Below, piece after piece: positions 34,195 to 47,900 of a DNA stretch of 64,000 bases. Under the pieces are notes generated by a model. That model was not told where the DNA came from. It was given only the letters and a program-made list of their open reading frames with translations, and did not search any database. Each line of letters begins with the position of its first letter. Positions within the stretch are counted from its first letter, which is position 1. The stretch lies in assembly GCA_037833965.1 (NCBI GenBank), contig AP031358.1:9556001-9620000 (forward strand), written 5' to 3'. Origin of the DNA: Marchantia polymorpha subsp. ruderalis (lineage: Eukaryota; Streptophyta; Marchantiopsida; Marchantiales; Marchantiaceae). Made by a program: the position numbers and the translations under genes.

Positions 34195-35900
34195 CATAGC
34201 ATATGTGTTGTGTATAGATCGTCTGGTTTAAAATATCCTACAAGTTGAAGCTTAACGTTCTGTTGTCTCATTTTGCAACGTTTTGTTACATCATCTATAT
34301 CTAAATAATATTCAAATTTATTCAAATTAAACTCCAAAAGCATAATTGTGATATTATCAAACCTCAAACTTTTATGTTCATAGTCCAAAAGCTTTTTAAC
34401 TTAAGATATAACTATGATGATTTTTCATATTTCTAATTATAGCATAATGATATACAATTGTTAATCAATCTACAAACACATATAGTTATATTATAGTATA
34501 TTCAAACAATGATCCAGATGTCGATTACATAAAAATAAATTGAAAAAGTTCCAAAATAATACATTAATCTATATTGATATTTTCATAATATTCATTTACT
34601 AGAATGAAAATGAAAATGAAAATATTGATAATTAATTTATATTAATGATTTCAAATGTCATTTCTGCTAAACAATTATTTTTTCATACAACTTATGTGTG
34701 TAAATTTGGCTTTTGTACATTTTTATCTTTGCAGCTAAAAGATCAACATGCTTGCAAGAGAAAAAATTTAACTAAGTCAATTGATCAATAGACTATTGAT
34801 ACTTTATACATATCTTTGATTGATATTTACTAATTGAACACATTTAATATTTTGTAGTATCAATTTCTGCTTTTTAAATGACGTATATGTGTAACAATCA
34901 TATATAAATATCAATGACATATTTTATATAAACTACACATTGAATCATCATATTGTTAGTGGTAACAATTATTGAAAGATTGTTTTCAACATTCCTTTAA
35001 AATACATAATTTATACTTTCCTTGTGATGATCACTATGATTGAATTCTTAAATAATATACGAAATTAGAAATTGAAGCTAATTTTTTTTCAATTTTTGTT
35101 CTATTAATTTTTCACTTTTCAACTTAGTATTTAATTAATTCAGCTAGTTAACCGATTCTTTTAAGAAAATTTCTGTTATGATCACATTTTATCACTCAAA
35201 TCAATTCAAATCTCGAAGTAAAAATATTGTTCAAGATTTTTTAAAAAAACTTGAGATAGACTGGAACATGATTCTATCTAAAGTTTGAACATTGTTTAAA
35301 TACTGACTTAATGACTTAAAAATAAAAAGTTGATAGAAAATAAAGATGTATGTGGATAAATTTGTTATCAGTTATATATAAATATATCAGTTTGTTGTGG
35401 GTACAAGAACTTGAAAAATTTGCTTGCTATAAAACCAATCTTAGATAATCAAAGTTATAAATATAAGTCTATTACAAAGTTGTAAACAGTATTTGAAACT
35501 GTTGTATGAGTAGCCACACTTATATCATCATGATACTTGAATGTTGTTATCTTCCATTGAATTAGCATTCAATAATCTTCAATTTTCGTTTTCAGCAATC
35601 AGAGCAGTACTTAAAATTGTTCCATGTACTTTGTTGAAACATGTAGGCATGAAGAGAATGTGCTTCTCGTGAAACTTGAGGTGAGATATTGTAGTCTTTT
35701 TTTGATGTTTTGCAACGGCTATGGCCAAGGAATATACGGTTAATGCTAAGGAGTATGATCTTGAATTTTATGCCCAAGACTAGCCCATCACGTACATTTC
35801 TATTGGAATAGATATAGAAATATTTCTATTCCATGCCCAAACTATGAAAAAGAGCTGGATTGCTTTGGCATCGGAGATTTATTTCTGACCATATGCATAC

Positions 35901-36720
35901 TGCAGATCTGTTCGGACAATCCTAAGTGCGAAATTTCTCTCTTTTACACTCGTCATACATTCCCGTCCATACTGTTCACCGTGCACGACGGTGGAGACTG
36001 TGACGTCAGGGCGTCGAGGCTGGTTTGACGACCAAATGTAGCGTGTGAGGATTAAAATGTAGCTAGTTCCATGTCAATTATCACAATATTAGCTACCGGT
36101 ATATAAACCAATAAGGGTTGAATTTCTAATATTTTTAGGTCCCAATGGGATCTTCAAATCCTTTTTTGCTACATAAATTGGTCCCTTGTACATTACCTTC
36201 ATAACTTAATGTTCCTGCCCAATGACGTCATTTCTAAAAGTACCTTCCTCACTCTTTGGCCTCCTCCTCCCTTCACGTTGAAAGAGTAAGATCTCTGACT
36301 GAGGGATAGAGCGACAGATTCCAATCCATCCAAACATTACAAGATTGAAGAATGCCGATAAGTAGTCATTCTGCTAAATATCTCCCACGATTAGTGTGTC
36401 TGGTGTGTAGTTTGAAGATCACAACGAGAAAGAAAATGTGGAGTGCAATCTAGTGCACGGATGGGATGCGAAGTATGTATGTGACGTTTTCAATTAGGGC
36501 TGGGAAGGTAAGACTTCTGGAAGAAAAAGGCTACTGGAATTCAAAGCCGGGAGTGTGCAGGAAGTCACATCCTTATGACGCATGCTCAAAGTGTAGTGGA
36601 CGGTGGGCTCGCTTTGTCAACATAGAAGCCGAAGAATCGCTATCTTTGGAAAAGTTAGATCTTCTCAAGAAACGCTTCACTTGTGCATCTCTCTAAGGGA
36701 CACTCGGAAACATTTGACTT
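35901..36720. other. Small region of mixed composition with two TGACGTCA palindromes
   Basis: TGACGTCA occurs at 36001-36008 and 36223-36230, the symmetrical bZIP site. A 76-codon plus-strand frame (36466-36696) has four cysteines but no family I recognise; the last 30 bases before its stop resemble 29788-29822, so it may be a dispersed-repeat fragment and not a gene. Confidence 0.3.
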
Positions 36721-38510
36721 TTTGGTTTGATTGAACGTGACTTGGGGAGCTGATGATCAATATGTTATGGGTTGACAAAATTCAGTATAACACATGATTG
36801 TGTATGAGTTATCCATAGTAGAAAAGATATGGATATCTTGATGTATATTGGGGTTTTAGTAACATCAGTGACGTGTCCTGTACATACACAAACAGTCCCT
36901 TTTCTGCGAAGCTTTTCCTTTCTCATTCTTTCTTAATCTGGATAGTATAAAATCGGCTCGATAATCCAGACATTCAGTCAAACGTGTTTTATAAAGTGAA
37001 AATCTTGGTACATCTCAAACATCTTTATCTTCAGTAGTATTGGATATTTGAGCTCAAACATACATCACGTTCTTTATAAACAAAATCTAAGCCAACCTCA
37101 AACTTCCAAACTTGGATTGACGAAACGGTGCAATAATTGATGTGGATACAAAAATGTATATTGTGACTATTATTACGTCAAGATCTATAGCGCAATGTGT
37201 GAAAATAGATATCGAAGAATATTATGTATGGACGTTGTTCTAAAAGGTTTACTGGAATCAAAGAAGAAAATATATGATCCATTTATTTATAATGCATGAG
37301 CTTCATATATTATATTCGGGTATTGTATATGACAAGTACAACTCAGAGAACATCACATCAAATAAGGAATTTTTTTCCATGTCCGCAATATAGATTTTAA
37401 ATTTGTACCACACGAGATATAAATCTCAACAACCGTATACAGATATTCATTTCATATTAGATAAGGTTACCTCAATGTAATGAAATATTGAATATCAATT
37501 TTTTTCTCATCAAGAGTAAAAATATTCATTATATAGATAAATATTTAAATTTTTTTTTTGAAATTATGAAATATTTTCATAATTTGATAGATTTTTAGTT
37601 AAATTTTTGATGAAATACATGTTCCCAGATTTTTTTTTCAGATTATATAGGTAAATAAATCGAAACAAAAATTTAAAACTTAGAAAGAAGTCAGATTAAA
37701 GAAAACGATCAACAGATTAGAAAATTTAATTAAGCTTAATAAATTGAAACGTTCATGTAAATAAGAAATTTTCAATCTCATTTTGTAGATATTCTTTATA
37801 TATATATATCATATAATACATTTTTTAATAAATTTCATAGTTTACAAATCAAGATTTCTTTGATTCTTCTCTTACGAAAGAAGAGATCATCAGCATATAT
37901 AATAAAAGCATTCTAAATACATCATGTAACATCATTTGATAATGCATTTTTTTATCTATGTTGTGAACAATATTAGAGAAAAGGATTTCCTTAGCAATTT
38001 TCAGAACATTGAGGGATTTAATTTGAAACAAGTCAAGCAACACTGGAGATGTTCATCATAAATTGCAATACCAAAATATTTGACAGTATCAAAAGATGCA
38101 ATAAACATTCTATAAATTTGTGTAAATTTTTGTTGTTATCAACCTGTGCAAGAGAAGATTGCAAGATTGAGAAGATATGCACAAAATGAAACATCAACTT
38201 GAAACAAGAGTTCAAGATGAAGGATATTAGTTCATTTTGATCTTTCTTTGACATTAAGATAATATATGTTGCATGTACTTTGATGATAGAAAAAACGAAT
38301 AAATAACCTTTCTAAGTTAGTGTTCTTTCATGAGATACACACAAGATGAAAATCAAATCAAACGTAGTAAATTCATGTCCACACACATAGTAAAGACGGT
38401 AGAAATTTCGTATATGTCAATATATATTTTAAATATGAATGAACACAAATATGAAATATTTATCAATAAATATTATCTACTAATGAAAGTTGTAAATCAT
38501 ACTGAGATGA
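36721..38510. other. AT-rich intergenic DNA
   Basis: Low-complexity AT-rich sequence, no gene or element recognised. Confidence 0.5.
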
Positions 38511-38517
38511 AAACCGG

Positions 38518-38892
38518 GAATGTTAAAACCGGAAATGTTCAAACGACCACATGTAATGTTGAAACGACTAAAGACGCACCACCTGTTAAAAGATAAATTT
38601 TTTTGCAATCAATTCAAGTATCGTCTCCTAGCGTGTTTTTTTTAAATATTGGTGCATATATGCAGAAAACACAATCAAACATGATAATTAATAATTACTC
38701 GACTAATAACACATACGGGGTTGAAAATAACACCAACTGGATGAAATGTAAAGAAGAAGCAGCCAGAGCTGATCGAGACAAAACATATGTGATCCTAAAT
38801 TTAATTTTGACAGACAATGTGACCACAACGCTTCAATGACTCTGGTCTCAGTGTGGTCGTTTTAACAAATATGGTCGGTCATTTTAACATTC
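38518..38892. mobile_element. MITE-like element with degenerate terminal inverted repeats
   Basis: The left end (38518-38555) and right end (38851-38892) are inverted relatives. Each contains GAATGTTAAAA and AAACGACCACA in the same order when the right end is read on the minus strand. Each end also holds short internal repeats of the form ATGTTNAAACGACC. The total length is about 375 bp with no coding capacity. A target duplication is not clear. A non-autonomous DNA transposon is the likely reading. Confidence 0.45.
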
Positions 38893-40529
38893 ACGTAAAA
38901 AAATCCTTGATTTGACACAGTGGCGATTAACTTAACAAGTGGAGCAAAAATCCAATACGAATTTATATCAATGTCATATTCAATATGACAAATTGCACAA
39001 GGCAAAAATTTCAACATATAGGTTGCAATTCTTAGTTTGACTTTGAAGTAGTCTTGTCAGCTCCTGAATTGGAGTATATTCAGAATCTAATAGTTAAACG
39101 AAGTTGCGAGAGATTTTGATCTTGAATTGTTAAAATTTGAGTTCACATTAATGATGAATGTATGAGAATAAAATATATTTCTATAAATTTTGACTATGTA
39201 TACATGATTTAATCAATAGTCTTCAATACATGTTTATAAAAAAGAAAAGAGCAAAAATTTGCTAACATATCTGCTAATTATTATTATAGTTGCTTGTACT
39301 ACTTTTATAGTATGAAGTCCTCTTAAGTCTATCACTTAGATTTTTTTAGTACTTTTCTGATGCTCTAATGTTGATATGTTTTGATAGAGTTCATTTTGAT
39401 TTTACATGAGTTCTCCACATGTGTGTGTGTTTGTTTTGTGTATGAACTCACAGATTTAGTTGTTGCAAAAAATTATATCAAATCTCATTCTTCTCCGATT
39501 CCCCATCTCTCGATGATGCAATATAGTAGAGGCTTATAAAATCTAGTATCAACAATATAAGATTCATCCATTTTCTAAATACTATTACATACAGGTTTTA
39601 CACCCACACCGACTATTCTAATATTTAGGATCCTCAGACTCCAGTAAGTTGATAATAATTGGAATACAAGATGCTATGATGAGGCCAAAATTTCTTGATT
39701 TTTTGGTCCTATAGAATCAAGGTCACCTTTTGAGAAGATGAAAAATCTCAACTCTGTAAAGGGGAAAGAACCAATGAATAAGTCTGTCGTTAAAATTTAT
39801 TCACGTTGTTCTCTCTTGATCCAGTATAACTCTCCTTCTCGTTTCCCTAATATAGCTGCATATTGCTTACTATTTAGCCCCTACATATAAAAGTACACTT
39901 AACAGGCTTCCATGCTGTAGATACAAAGCTACTGTAAATTTTTTCCTTGTCCAACAATGGTACTCCATGGAAGAATCTATGGAGCTGGACACCAAAGAGA
40001 AACAGTGAGCGAAGGATGGTAATCTATGGTGTAGTTTGATTCCGTCTAAATATGCGCCTGGCTTACGATGGACTTGACAAGGCGAGGGGACTTATAGGTG
40101 CGAAGGCACCAACCCCATTATAATCTATTAACATCAAACGTGTTCAATGCTCGTGGGAAGTCTTGACAAAAATCCATAAATTAAGCAGGCCGCCACTCTG
40201 TCCTGCCTGTAATCTCTGAAGGCGTTTTCATGAGTTGTCAACACTGCCGTAGTCTTGTAGAAGAATGCAGAGTATATAAAGTATGACCGAGGTTTTCCTG
40301 CGACCTAATATAAGTATCTTCTGAAAAGAGTCTATTGAAAGCAACCAGATACGAGCAATAATTTGACTCTTGTGCAATATACCCTTTGAAGTTTCCCTGT
40401 GAGCTTTCCAGCACTTTTTCGACTTTCGTTCACATACTATATGAGTAGGATGTGACGAATAAAGCTCAAAACTGACCCATCATATCATCCAAATACCCAG
40501 AAAATACCAAAAAGATCCGGAAATATATT
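38893..40529. other. Intergenic DNA, no gene seen
   Basis: AT-rich to about 39.9 kb, then more balanced. No convincing exon or element. Confidence 0.45.
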
Positions 40530-41120
40530 TTGTTGGAACAGGTGAACCACTGTACCGCCTTGAAAACACCAACGCAGTGCCTACCACGGTTCGTCATGGA
40601 GCGAGTAAGCCTGACGCCATCCGCGCTAATACGAAAGGAACATGCACAGGCATTTCATTTGACTCCAAGCCATAACCAGTATTTCGCTGGTGGTTCCCTG
40701 ACGCACGCACTTCCTGACGATCATGGGCTTTGTAGAAAATCGAAAGGTGCTGCCTGGCTCCATTGTCAAACCCCAAGGGGCCCAGTCCAGCAGCCCACGA
40801 TACCAAAAGATAAAGGTTTAGCGAGACCACGCCTTGTCGCTTTCGGGCTCCAGGAGGGGCAACGCTTGGGTCTGAACGACATTATCTGTACCAACCCCGC
40901 CTTGTTACTTTCCTCCATTTGGTCCAGTTTTCTTTCGGTGTTGGTCTTAAGTTCCGGTGAGATGTTTCGGGACATCGTAAGGTGGAACACTAAGTATGTG
41001 GTTCTGGTATGCTACTGCTCTCTAGCAGCCAAAGAGTATGCAGGAGTGATCACCGACCTATTGCTCCGCACTCTGAGTCCAACTTCGTCCTTTTCCACCC
41101 CACTGGGCGAATCGCTATGA
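40530..41120 (+). CDS. Orphan open frame of about 175-196 codons, unidentified
   Basis: An uninterrupted frame in an island of balanced composition inside AT-rich DNA. Its first ATG is at about 40596; the longer version begins at TTG. The predicted peptide has no motif I recognise, no signal sequence, and one hydrophobic stretch in the second half. The minus strand is also fairly open here, which weakens the coding case. It could be a lineage-specific gene, a retroposed fragment or an organelle DNA insertion. Confidence 0.2.
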   Translation: MLEQVNHCTALKTPTQCLPRFVMERVSLTPSALIRKEHAQAFHLTPSHNQYFAGGSLTHALPDDHGLCRKSKGAAWLHCQTPRGPVQQPTIPKDKGLARPRLVAFGLQEGQRLGLNDIICTNPALLLSSIWSSFLSVLVLSSGEMFRDIVRWNTKYVVLVCYCSLAAKEYAGVITDLLLRTLSPTSSFSTPLGESL

Positions 41121-41957
41121 TCTATGATCTATGACCAAACCCTTTGCTGCATTCCATCATGTAAGTTTCTGTATCCTTTGTAAAAATGTGGAGCAGAACG
41201 GAACCATAAGTGCCAATTGGATCGTATTGTGTGATGATGCATGAGGAAAGTCACATAATTAAAAAGACGAGATTGCAGCTTGCACAAGCTGTCCTACAAC
41301 TTCTAGTCACCATTGTGTTGCCCGTTTACTTTCCTTACATGTGAACAATCAGACTACGCGCATGAAAACTTTCCATTGGAAACTCCCAATGTCGATGAGA
41401 GAGCCGAACTTCCGCTAATAGAATCGTGCTCGTTCTCACTCGCATGCTGGTCGAAGTCTGTCCTACGAAAACTTTCTCAAATTGATTTAGTGGATCCTGA
41501 TCGCTTTTTACTACTGACCATGTGATTTTGTGATAGTCCCCTTGCTCTTGGTCGAGTATATCTCAACAGGGTTTCCTGCGAGTTCCACATCCCAAAGCTT
41601 AAGTAGTTCTTTGCCTTTCAAAGCAGTCATCGTGTTGGCACTGGGGTCTATTCAGGTCTATCCAACCTTGATTGCGTGTGCAGACGCTGTTTAGTCGCTT
41701 TGAATAATTTATAGCTGCAGCACACAGGAGTATACTACGCATCTTACGTTCACACCGATCTGTCAGTTATCCATACCCGAAAATCGGCTTCCAACGTCGG
41801 GGTAGTCACTGCAGGAATCACTTTGTCTTGTCTTCGGCAGTGCTCACCACTCTCTGCTTTGAAATCCACTTACCTCGAGATGCCATAGAACACCGCACAT
41901 CTTGACGAGGTACACCATTGAAATTTGCTCTGGGTAGGACGTAGGGTGATGCCAACC
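41121..41957. other. 3' flank of NOP14, no gene seen
   Basis: Balanced composition, short frames only. Part of it is probably the NOP14 3' UTR. Confidence 0.4.
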
Positions 41958-44900
41958 TTACTTCCTTCTCCGACCTTTACCTTTCCCCATCTGGCCAGAC
42001 TTAAAAGCTGATTCCTGCTCCTGTAGAAAGGCCATTGCTTTGCCGAATTTCTCTTTCCTCTCTTCCTCCGCAGCAAGCTTTTCCTTGGCTTTTTCTTCCA
42101 TGAGAAAATAGTTGTCTTTTCGGAGCTCCCGTGCGGCACCTTTGAACTCTGACTTAACTTTCCGCACCAATTTCTTCTTTTCAGCTCTCTCTCTGTCGGG
42201 ATCATAACTCCTTCCCTGCACATAACTTTTTTTACGAATGCCCACACGATCCCGAATCAGCATTAATGTCGACTTCAAACATCGTGGTTATCACCCAGAC
42301 TACATTTCGAAACTACTCTGAGATATTCATAGAGTTCAAATAGGTCTCACAGTTCCGCCAGACTGCTGACAAGCTCAGAGAAAGACCATCGGTTGTCCGA
42401 TATTTCATGACATACGATCAACTGTGTTGGAGGTTGGAGCAGTCTGAAAAAAATCATACCATCATACCTAAACATGACTTTATATAGAGCCTACACTGAC
42501 AGGAGAGTCACGTCAATAACATGTAAAGCTTTGACTATTTGCCAGTGCACTCTACTCGGAGTTTTGATAAGAAACTTACTTTTCTTCGAATTTGGGGTTG
42601 AATTGTTTGATTGGCATCCTTTTCTGTATTCGCATTCTCAAGGGTTGTCTCAGGCGTTCATGCTCTGCCAACTTCGTCTCAATAACCTCTGTCGCTTGCG
42701 TATGCAACACTCTCAAACATTCTGGAAGCACCGATTCTTGTTTCAGGCGCTTCATAACTAAGAGAACTGGAGAGAAGACTTCCGGGAATGACATGAGATC
42801 CTCGTATAGACTGATGAAGCCATTCAAGGTCTGCAGAAGCGTGCGGAGAATACCAACCCTGTGACACGAGACGTATCTATTAGAAAGGTCAAAATTTGAC
42901 CACAATATCCAGAGTCCTCATGAGGCGCTCTGTCCATTACAACCTACACCTCATTAGTATACGACAATGCGTCACGGAAGATACCAGGAGGCTACACTAT
43001 ACATATCTGGTATATTCAACCATCTTTTTTTCACAAACACTGAGAATGGTGCGCAGGTCCAGGGTGTAACTGCAAAAGCTTTTCTCTAAAACTGATGAAC
43101 CACTAAAAAAATTCTGTAAAGAGATGCAGCGAAGAAGCAAGTATACCTGAAAGAATCAGTCTTGAACACAGGATCACTTTCTTCTGCCGTCATCAATGCT
43201 ACAAAGTCTAGAGCAGGTGTTTCTATCTCTTTTTTTGAGTTCTTCAACACCAGCCACTGCTCCGCGAGACCTATCTCCACCATGAATGCTGGACACTGCA
43301 AATTTACAGCAATCTAACACGTCAGAAATCGGTTTGACTATCACGTGCCAACTTGGACGTCTGATGTTCGGCAATATCTTACATTTGTAACTAGAAGAAG
43401 TTACCAAAAAGACAGTTAGGATATGCCAGATTATACGTACAACAGATCGAGCAAAGTCAAGTTTGCCGTCCGCTTGACTTGGTAAAGCCGACACCAAGAG
43501 AGTCATGATGAAATTGAGCGCTTCTGGACAAAAACGACGGGCTTGGTTCAAAACCTGCAGAATGTGGCCGCGATCTTTCAATCAGTTACAGTCAATACAC
43601 ATGGAATATATAGGAATATATATATGTATATCCACATAAGAAAGGAGCTAAATACAATTTTGTTTCCTCCTGCTTGAGAAGTCAAACATACGCAGTTATT
43701 AGTTTCAAAACTACAACTTAGATTCATACTCAGCCATGCAATACTATCTGAAAGGACTTGAAGACCGGCAGAATATATGCCATTTGTGATTCGGTCTTCA
43801 GATGATACACTCTTCAGATCAAAGACTGTCCTTTGAGTCAGCGTCATCAACAATATCCAATTGAGACATCGATGTGGACTTACAGATAACAGCAGAGTAC
43901 AGAAGAAAGACCCAACGGCAACGTCCCGACCTGAGGTTATAGGGCACCGACACAAAACTTCTGACATGAACAGGATAGCTGGCGTCATGACCGGATGTCG
44001 AAGATCGGATGGAGGAAAAATCAAAGACCAGAATCTTAATAGCATGATCGTCCTTAGTGATGGCCAGCAGCTACTACCATCTGCGTTTAGAACGAATCAT
44101 CAAGAACAAATGACGCGTTAGAATCATCATAATCAACTCGATACTGATAGCCAATCGCTTCTGCATATTTGAGGGAACTTAAAGTTTAACTTAAAATCTG
44201 ATATATTTACTTGTTGTAACCTTATATCAATGACCAACCAATCTTCTGGTATTTCAGATTCTAGACACCTAGAGAAGGCATATACATATTCAAAGAACTG
44301 CACAAGAGGCAAATGATTACTAAATCATGTGTAATCAGACTGAGTCTAACCTGAAAATGAGGTAAGGGCAAACCTGAAACTTTAAGCCTATCGGTAATTT
44401 GCGTGTGCATTTGAACGAGCCGCTGTCGAGCACAAGTTGCCGCAAAGTACGGTGTTTCCGTACTTAATTCAATAAGTGGTTTGCATAGCAAATTAAGTCT
44501 GCTCAGACGAAAAGGCTTCTCCATAGCTAATGATCCAAAATATTGAAGTAACACGTTGTAAAAAATCTGCAAAATGCATTCATTCAACAACGATCAGGAA
44601 ACGAAACAGGAACTGTTTTTTTATTCACGTTCCTAATATTCATCTACTGTAACAATTTGAATATAATTCTATTGCTGGGACATTAATTTTCGGAGACAAT
44701 TTAAAAAAAGATGTTTTCTATTGCAAGTTCCAAACACGCACCTGCATCTTTCTTCGATTATCCGCTGCTAAGCTGATTGCGTTACATGTCCTGATTCTTT
44801 GGATAGCAACTACCAGTTCTTCATTGCTTCTGCGGTCGACCAAAGTTAAAAAGGTTCCAAGAGTTTGAGGCGCATCGATCACAAATGGTAGGGCATCTTG

Positions 44901-47900
44901 TTCTTGTAAAGCCTCAGACGCCCGTTTGGCTGCTGCTATTGCACGGTCTTCTTCTCTCTTCTTCTTCTTCTCAAGAGCAATGCGCACTTTTTCAAGGAGC
45001 TCCTCCCTGGTTTCTTCATCGCTCCCTTCCCCATCTTCTGAATCTCCTTCATCATCCCCTTCCTCTGACTCGTCCTCGTCCTCGTCCTCGTCCTCATCCT
45101 CATCACTCCCTTCCTCCTCATCACTGTCTGCTTCCTCATCATCCCTTCTCGCAAGCACTTCATCTACCCAACCAGTGCCTTTCTTCTCCTCATCATCTAG
45201 AACAAAATTCTCTCCTAGATCATCGCCACTAATTTCTCTCCTCTTCTTCTTCTTCTGCCGCTTATTAGCTTTTCCGGCTTCTTCATCACTTTCTTCGCTA
45301 TCATCCTCTGTGTCTTCGCCAAGCATTCGCTGCTTCCGTTTTTTCTGTCAAAACGAGAAAAAGTAAAATCGTTGAATGTTCGATATCACCCCGAAACCAG
45401 ACAGGAGAAAATAAGTGGGCCTCCGGCTGTACTCCATATCAAGGCTACAATAGCGAAGGGAGCGCTACAAACTTCACCGCTGGACATCGTAAGTAAAGGT
45501 AGCTTTGCTTCGACCTCACATGAACTCATTACCTCATTAGATAGCTCAACGTTATTTATGTAGGTATTGAAAACACAACTTCAGAGCAAGTGCCGTAGTC
45601 AAGGTAACTTGGCTCGCTCACTAGACTGCAGAAGTTCAATGCATAGAGAATAAACTGATGATATTATAATAAACATGTGAATGTTACTTACTTCCATCTC
45701 CTCTAAGCGCTCTCGCTCCTCCTTAATTAGTTCGTCATCTGTCTTGAGTCGGTCAGTGGCATGCCCTCGCATTTCAAAGACCATTTCCTTCATTATCTTT
45801 TCAAAATCATCAGGCTTCTCCTGTACAAAAGCAGATAAGAAAGACAAAACAATTACAAAGTCAGATCGATTGAAAATATAATAGATGTGATAATAATCTC
45901 TGTAAAACTGGTATCTACAGCAATTCGCGTTTGAATGGCATACCTGTCATATGAAGCCTAAGCCTAAGTCATCGTAGCCTGTCATATGGCTTATCACATA
46001 AGCTCATAAGCTAAGGGCTTAGGGTTCTGCAACAGAAAGCAATTATCTCCTATATGTTGAGAAACTTGTCCAAAAGATACGTACCTCCTCTTCTTTGTCT
46101 TTGCCAGATCCTTTATCTTTTGTAGAACCTTTAGCCAGCATAGACTTCAGGTTATCCTTTCTCGTTGGACGAAAGAGTGACGATAATGCTTGAGACTGGA
46201 CCAGCTCGGTGAAATCCTTGTCAAGTTTCTCCTCCAGATCCTGATCTTCCTCTTTTTCTTTCGCTTTTTGAGCCTGCAGAGTGATCGGAATGTCAGTTCA
46301 AGTCGTTGGTGTGAAACTAAAGAACCAACACTATAGAACGGATTAAAGCTGCCCAAAAAACAAAATAAACTTCAGAAGTTGGTCCTGACCATCTGAAGGA
46401 CGGAATATTTGGTTTTGTAATTACGTCCAATCATACCTTGTAGAATTTACTCTTGGCAATGATCTCCTCCATGATTTCTTTCTTTGACTTTGGCTGAAAA
46501 AACCAAAACAACAATAATGATCATTAGTCATCAATATGACACTAAAAAGTTCAGCACACTCACGACGGTAACAAACGTAAAAGTGATGTTTTTTCATCGA
46601 AGATTGTGATACCTTTTGTCCTTCACTTCCACCGTCATTAGAAGAAGAACCACCTCCAAAGTTCAGCGCCATCACTTCCTCCTTACTCACTTCATACACA
46701 GCCGAGGAATAGAGTTAATTAGCCTCAGCACATTGGCTTGGATGACACATCCAACCATTACACCTTTCTCTCTCATCACCGCTCTGTCATGAAAAAATGA
46801 CGAAAGCAACTCTTGACCAAACGATGACAAACAACGCGGTGTCCAGTATTTAACTCATTGGATACAGGTAACGACATTAACATGTTCAAGATGAAAAATG
46901 GCCTCAAGAATACTAGGAGTTACATGCTCACATCTAGGGTATGTCCTATACCTATACATGTATAATAAATTATACACTTTATACATGTATAATTTGTATA
47001 ATGAAATGCATTATACATGTATACTTCCGAACAGGGAAGGTTGGTTTTCCTAGCCAGACAGCCAGATGCCTAGAGCATGACTGAGTCATGATGACTCTCA
47101 AGAACGGAGAGAGGAGAATTATGTAGGCAGCGGGAAGAGCCAGAGAGATTAAATGCCTAAATCATAAGGAAGCATACATAGAAGTAGTTCATCGTCGTGT
47201 TTTATAAGTTGTAAAAATCGTAAGTGGGAATATGGTGGGAATATGGTGGCAGTCATGACTGGAGAAGAGAGTAACCATGATGTAGATGCTTCTGGAGAAG
47301 AAAATGAACAGGAATAAAGCTTTTTTGGACAGTGTATAATGTACGTATACTATACATGTATAACTTGTATAATTTGTATAATGAAATGTATTATACATGT
47401 ATACTTCCGAACCCTACTCACATCCATCAAGGTAATCATCGTCCTGCATGGAGTCGTTGTCCTCATCTTTATAATCGTCAACATTTGACAAGGCCATTCC
47501 CCCATGAGTAAGAATCTCTTCTTCTTCCTCATCCTCGTCATCACGTAAAGCAAACTTGCTTTGCCGACTGATTTGCGACTGATCACATGAACGCCATGAG
47601 CTTCCGATCAGAAAATCTGTAAAGGGTGCTACCTGTCCAAATACAACTGAATGATAACAAAAGAGCAGTATATTACGGAGAGAACACGAGGATATTACCT
47701 GACGCTCTTTTTGAAACCGCATGATTGCTTTGTCTTCCTCACCAAGTCCATCGTCATTCTCCCCGAAACGACGATCTACAAAGGTATTGCCTTTGCCTTT
47801 TTTCTTGTACTCTTGCAATAGAGTGTCTTTTCTCTGTCAAGGAGTCCGCTTTGTTAGTCGACAGCTTAGATGATCAAATACCGAGAAGATCTTTCAATCT

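Larger units (their letters stand above)
30901..35900. other. 5 kb of mostly AT-rich intergenic DNA
   Basis: From 31.5 kb the sequence is strongly AT-rich. It holds a short tandem repeat AATGCTT x3 (31542-31566) and a (TA)n microsatellite (34162-34190). No coding frame longer than about 80 codons and no recognisable element. Confidence 0.5.

Noticed and set aside
29780..36700. Similarity between 29788-29822 and 36660-36700
   Set aside because: Only about 30 bases align well; too short to define a repeat family by eye.
44885..45366. Serine- and proline-rich plus-strand frames of 115-146 codons
   Set aside because: Antisense shadow of the acidic Asp/Glu tract in NOP14 exon 8.
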